This document shows positions 61,698-64,000 of a stretch of DNA of 64,000 nt, piece by piece. A program made the position numbers and the translations under genes. The notes below the pieces were generated by a model. It worked only from the letters and a program-made list of their open reading frames with translations, was not told where the DNA came from and did no database searches. The stretch covers positions 3,100,001 to 3,164,000 of the forward strand of contig NC_092408.1 of NCBI RefSeq assembly GCF_009017415.1. The letters run 5' to 3'. Origin of the DNA: Aspergillus flavus. Taxonomy: Eukaryota > Ascomycota > Eurotiomycetes > Eurotiales > Aspergillaceae. Each line of letters begins with the position of its first letter. Positions within the stretch are counted from its first letter, which is position 1.

Positions 61698-62164
61698 AGC
61701 TTCAAATGCTGGGGGTACTTTGTGAAGGGCAGAAAACGGGGTGGGGGGTTTTCAGAATAAATGGTGCTTTGGACTTGAGGCTTTTCGGAAAATGGATATC
61801 CAATTCGTATCATACCGCCTGGGTTACTTGGTTGCACTATCAAAGGAAAGCCAAAACTACAAAATAAATAAAAATTAATTAAAGATAAGATTTGTAAATG
61901 GCCGTTCGAAATGTCAGGGTGTAAAAGGGCAAAAAAGGTGCCCTCTGGAATGCCAGATGGGGCCCACGTGACCGTCCCCGGGCTAACAGAAGTGTTTACC
62001 GCAGGTCCAAAACTTTTGGGAAGATCGGCTACTTCCTCAGCGAGGTTTTGACAGCAAGCTTCATTTTTCATCCTAGATCATTCAATACAGTTCTCATCAC
62101 CTCAGCTGTATTGTCTCAGCTCAATTCTTACTTAAATTAATAAAAGCCATACCCCCTTTATACT
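61698..62164. other. Intergenic between acid phosphatase and Nup35-like genes
   Basis: Contains a CCACGTGAC element near 61965-61973. Nothing else is seen. Confidence 0.5.
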
Positions 62165-63478
62165 ATGGAGTATCATTTCGTTCCCCCAGAGGAGCGCGCA
62201 AAAGATGACAAGGGCAATCTGCTGCCCTGGGGCTATGTCTACAAAGAGTACGTATAGCATTACATTTTGCCCCTTCTATTTACCGCTCATCAGTGCTGTT
62301 GACTGACATGTCTAATCAAACCATGCAGTGAATCTCGGAACCCTCGACGACCACCTGAAGAGAGTGGCCCTTTTGGAAAGAGGAGAAACGCTCGCTACGA
62401 CCATGCTCGATCGCGTACCCGTACGGGAACACCTGCGAAAAAGGAAAACCCGAACGTTGCGGAATTCGGACGGCTTTTTGCTATGCAGCAAGAAGAGGAG
62501 AAGACTCGCAGCAATACCTTACCGAAATCGACATCTTCCTCAAATCTCGACAACGCACGCAAGCAAACGGACAAGGTCGCCACAGAATGCATACTGTACG
62601 GCTACAAGAGTAAAGACTCTGAGTGGAAGGTAATCGACAAGTACGAGCGGGTGTCCAGAGGCGTGATCTGTGAAGATTACCCGCGCAGCGATCCGAACTC
62701 TACGAGTGGGTATTCACAGCTTCTAAGCGGCGGTGATGTGGTAATCCATTCGAATTTGTCTGCGGATGCGAACCGCAAATCGAAACGTTATGCGGGCGGT
62801 TTCCACTGGATCAAGGTCACGTTCGACTCGACGATCGCCGCGGACCGCGCTTGCTTCTACTCTCCCCAGGAGATCGATGGACACTTTGTTTTCTGTGAAC
62901 TGTATCATGGCCAAGGGCCCGCGGAGGATGTACCAATCCTTGCGGATTCATCGGCTGCCGAGCAGCAAAAATCGAAAGCCACGCGCACTTTGACCACTTC
63001 GCGCTCTACCAACTTCCTCCAGACGAATGAACGCTCAACATTACCGCGGTCATTCACTGTGAATAACCTTTCTAGTGTCCCGGATACAGAAGAAGGCCAA
63101 TCACTAGAATCGACGCCGACTGCAAGCTCGACGACTGCCACTGGTGTGGATGTACCATCTACCGCTTCCCTTCAACAACGGAATATACCCCAAGAGCCGA
63201 AACCTGAGTCTGAGTTCATGACGCATATTCCGACGGTGCGTCGGGCAAAATTACGCCCGATCAATGAGGCTCTCCCGCCCCAACCGACCGTCACCGAACG
63301 CGTGTTGCGATCCATTCCAATCCTCAGTTGGTTCACTGGTGACATTGTGGGAGACGGGCCGCAGCTCAAGGAGGATGGAACATTCGACTATGATAAGTCG
63401 AACACCTACTGGCGTTTCTGGTATATGATCGATATGGTTCTCGGAACTGATATTTGTGGATTGCGGGAGGAATCATGA
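62165..63478 (+). CDS. Probable Nup35/Nup53-type nucleoporin
   Basis: Two exons (62165-62247, 62329-63478; intron 81 bases) give 410 residues. The first 110 residues are charged and disordered. From about residue 135 an RRM-like fold appears: TECILYGYKSKDSEWKVIDK as the first strand and helix, then GGFHWIKVTFDSTIAADRAC as the RNP-like strand, with CFYSPQEIDGHFVFCELY, matching the Nup35-type RRM pattern (short name Mppn). After a Ser/Thr-rich linker, the C-terminus TERVLRSIPILSWFTGDIVG is amphipathic and ends in YWRFWYMIDMVLGTDICGL, plausibly membrane-binding. Nup53/Nup35 anchors the inner ring of the nuclear pore; the assignment rests on pattern only. Confidence 0.5.
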
Positions 63479-64000
63479 TCACTCTCAATTCTTGCTCCCA
63501 TTCCTCTACCACTTCTTACCAACTACACCTAAACTTAGCACCGGCGATGCGAAGCTTTGCAGCGTCAGTCAATGCAAGCCCAGCTTCGGGTCCGGAGTCT
63601 TTCCCGCCTGTAAGCAAACGTCTCCACTAGACGGTCCTTGTTTACTATGAGTGGCCTAACAATACCAATACCCTTGCATGTACGATAGTACCCCGCCGAC
63701 GACTGTTGGCGCGAGCTGACGTTATTCGGGTTGGCAGTTTTCGTATACTCTATGATTTATGGCATTTACTGGTCGGAATCGTTCTTGATTATGCATGGAA
63801 GGCGAAAGGAATTAATAAACTGGTCGCATGGTACCTGTCTACGGCTTTTCGTAGGATTATAGTGTTTAGGCACTTATATAAATGTCGATCTTGGCTTTGC
63901 GACATGCTCTTTACTACCTACCAGTTTTAAGGAAAGTAACTCTACGATTATCCTTTTGAAGCAGAGCTTGGTGTAGCACCTGCAGACAAGACCCATCACC
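63479..64000. other. Window end, no gene seen
   Basis: 3' flank of the last gene. The open frame at 63706-63930 is short and has no recognisable feature, and a gene may begin beyond the window. Confidence 0.4.

Overview
The window is nuclear DNA of a filamentous ascomycete, almost certainly an Aspergillus or close relative (Eurotiomycetes). Introns are short (mostly 50-70 bases, GT-AG, with CTRAC-like branch sites). Several proteins match the Aspergillus forms closely: NIMA, with Lys40 and Thr199 in their known positions, MtfA and Sub2. The intergenic DNA carries recurrent TACGGAGTA motifs and long A/G tracts. No ribosomal RNA, tRNA, transposase or CRISPR array was found. The species cannot be fixed from the sequence alone.

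Layout. From 1.1 to 14.8 kb lies a compact block of conserved housekeeping genes: sub2 (mRNA-export helicase), an RNase P/MRP Rpr2-type subunit, a small coiled-coil protein resembling BLOC-1 subunit Cnl1, a WBP11-type splicing protein, the mitotic kinase nimA and an ankyrin/double-BTB protein. From 14.8 to 30.0 kb is a 15-kb stretch with no recognisable gene. It is rich in homopolymer and AAAAG tracts and in short palindromes, and it ends at the C2H2 regulator gene mtfA (30.0-31.1 kb). The cohesin-like ATPase gene smc5 follows at 33.9-37.7 kb.

From 38 to 62 kb the content becomes accessory: a secreted GH35 beta-galactosidase with 15 exons; a broken YMC1-type mitochondrial carrier gene (one frameshift, two nonsense codons); a Zn2Cys6 transcription factor; divergent from it an intron-free gene for a DddP-type DMSP lyase of the M24 fold, a family otherwise mainly marine-bacterial; a small membrane/coiled-coil protein; a large class-3 lipase; an FMN 2-hydroxyacid oxidase/dehydrogenase divergent from a Dal5-type MFS permease; and a secreted histidine acid phosphatase. 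The last gene (62.2-63.5 kb) looks like a Nup35/53-type nucleoporin.

How the genes fit together. The core genes work separately in RNA processing and export, mitosis and genome stability. The most interesting unit is the Zn-cluster regulator plus DddP pair. Their shared 862-bp promoter carries a perfect 16-base palindrome with CGG-N8-CCG geometry and, eight bases further on, a CGG-N5-CCG element. Both are candidate sites for a pathway-specific Zn2Cys6 regulator, so the pair may be a small self-contained DMSP-catabolism module gained by horizontal transfer. This is inference and has not been tested here.
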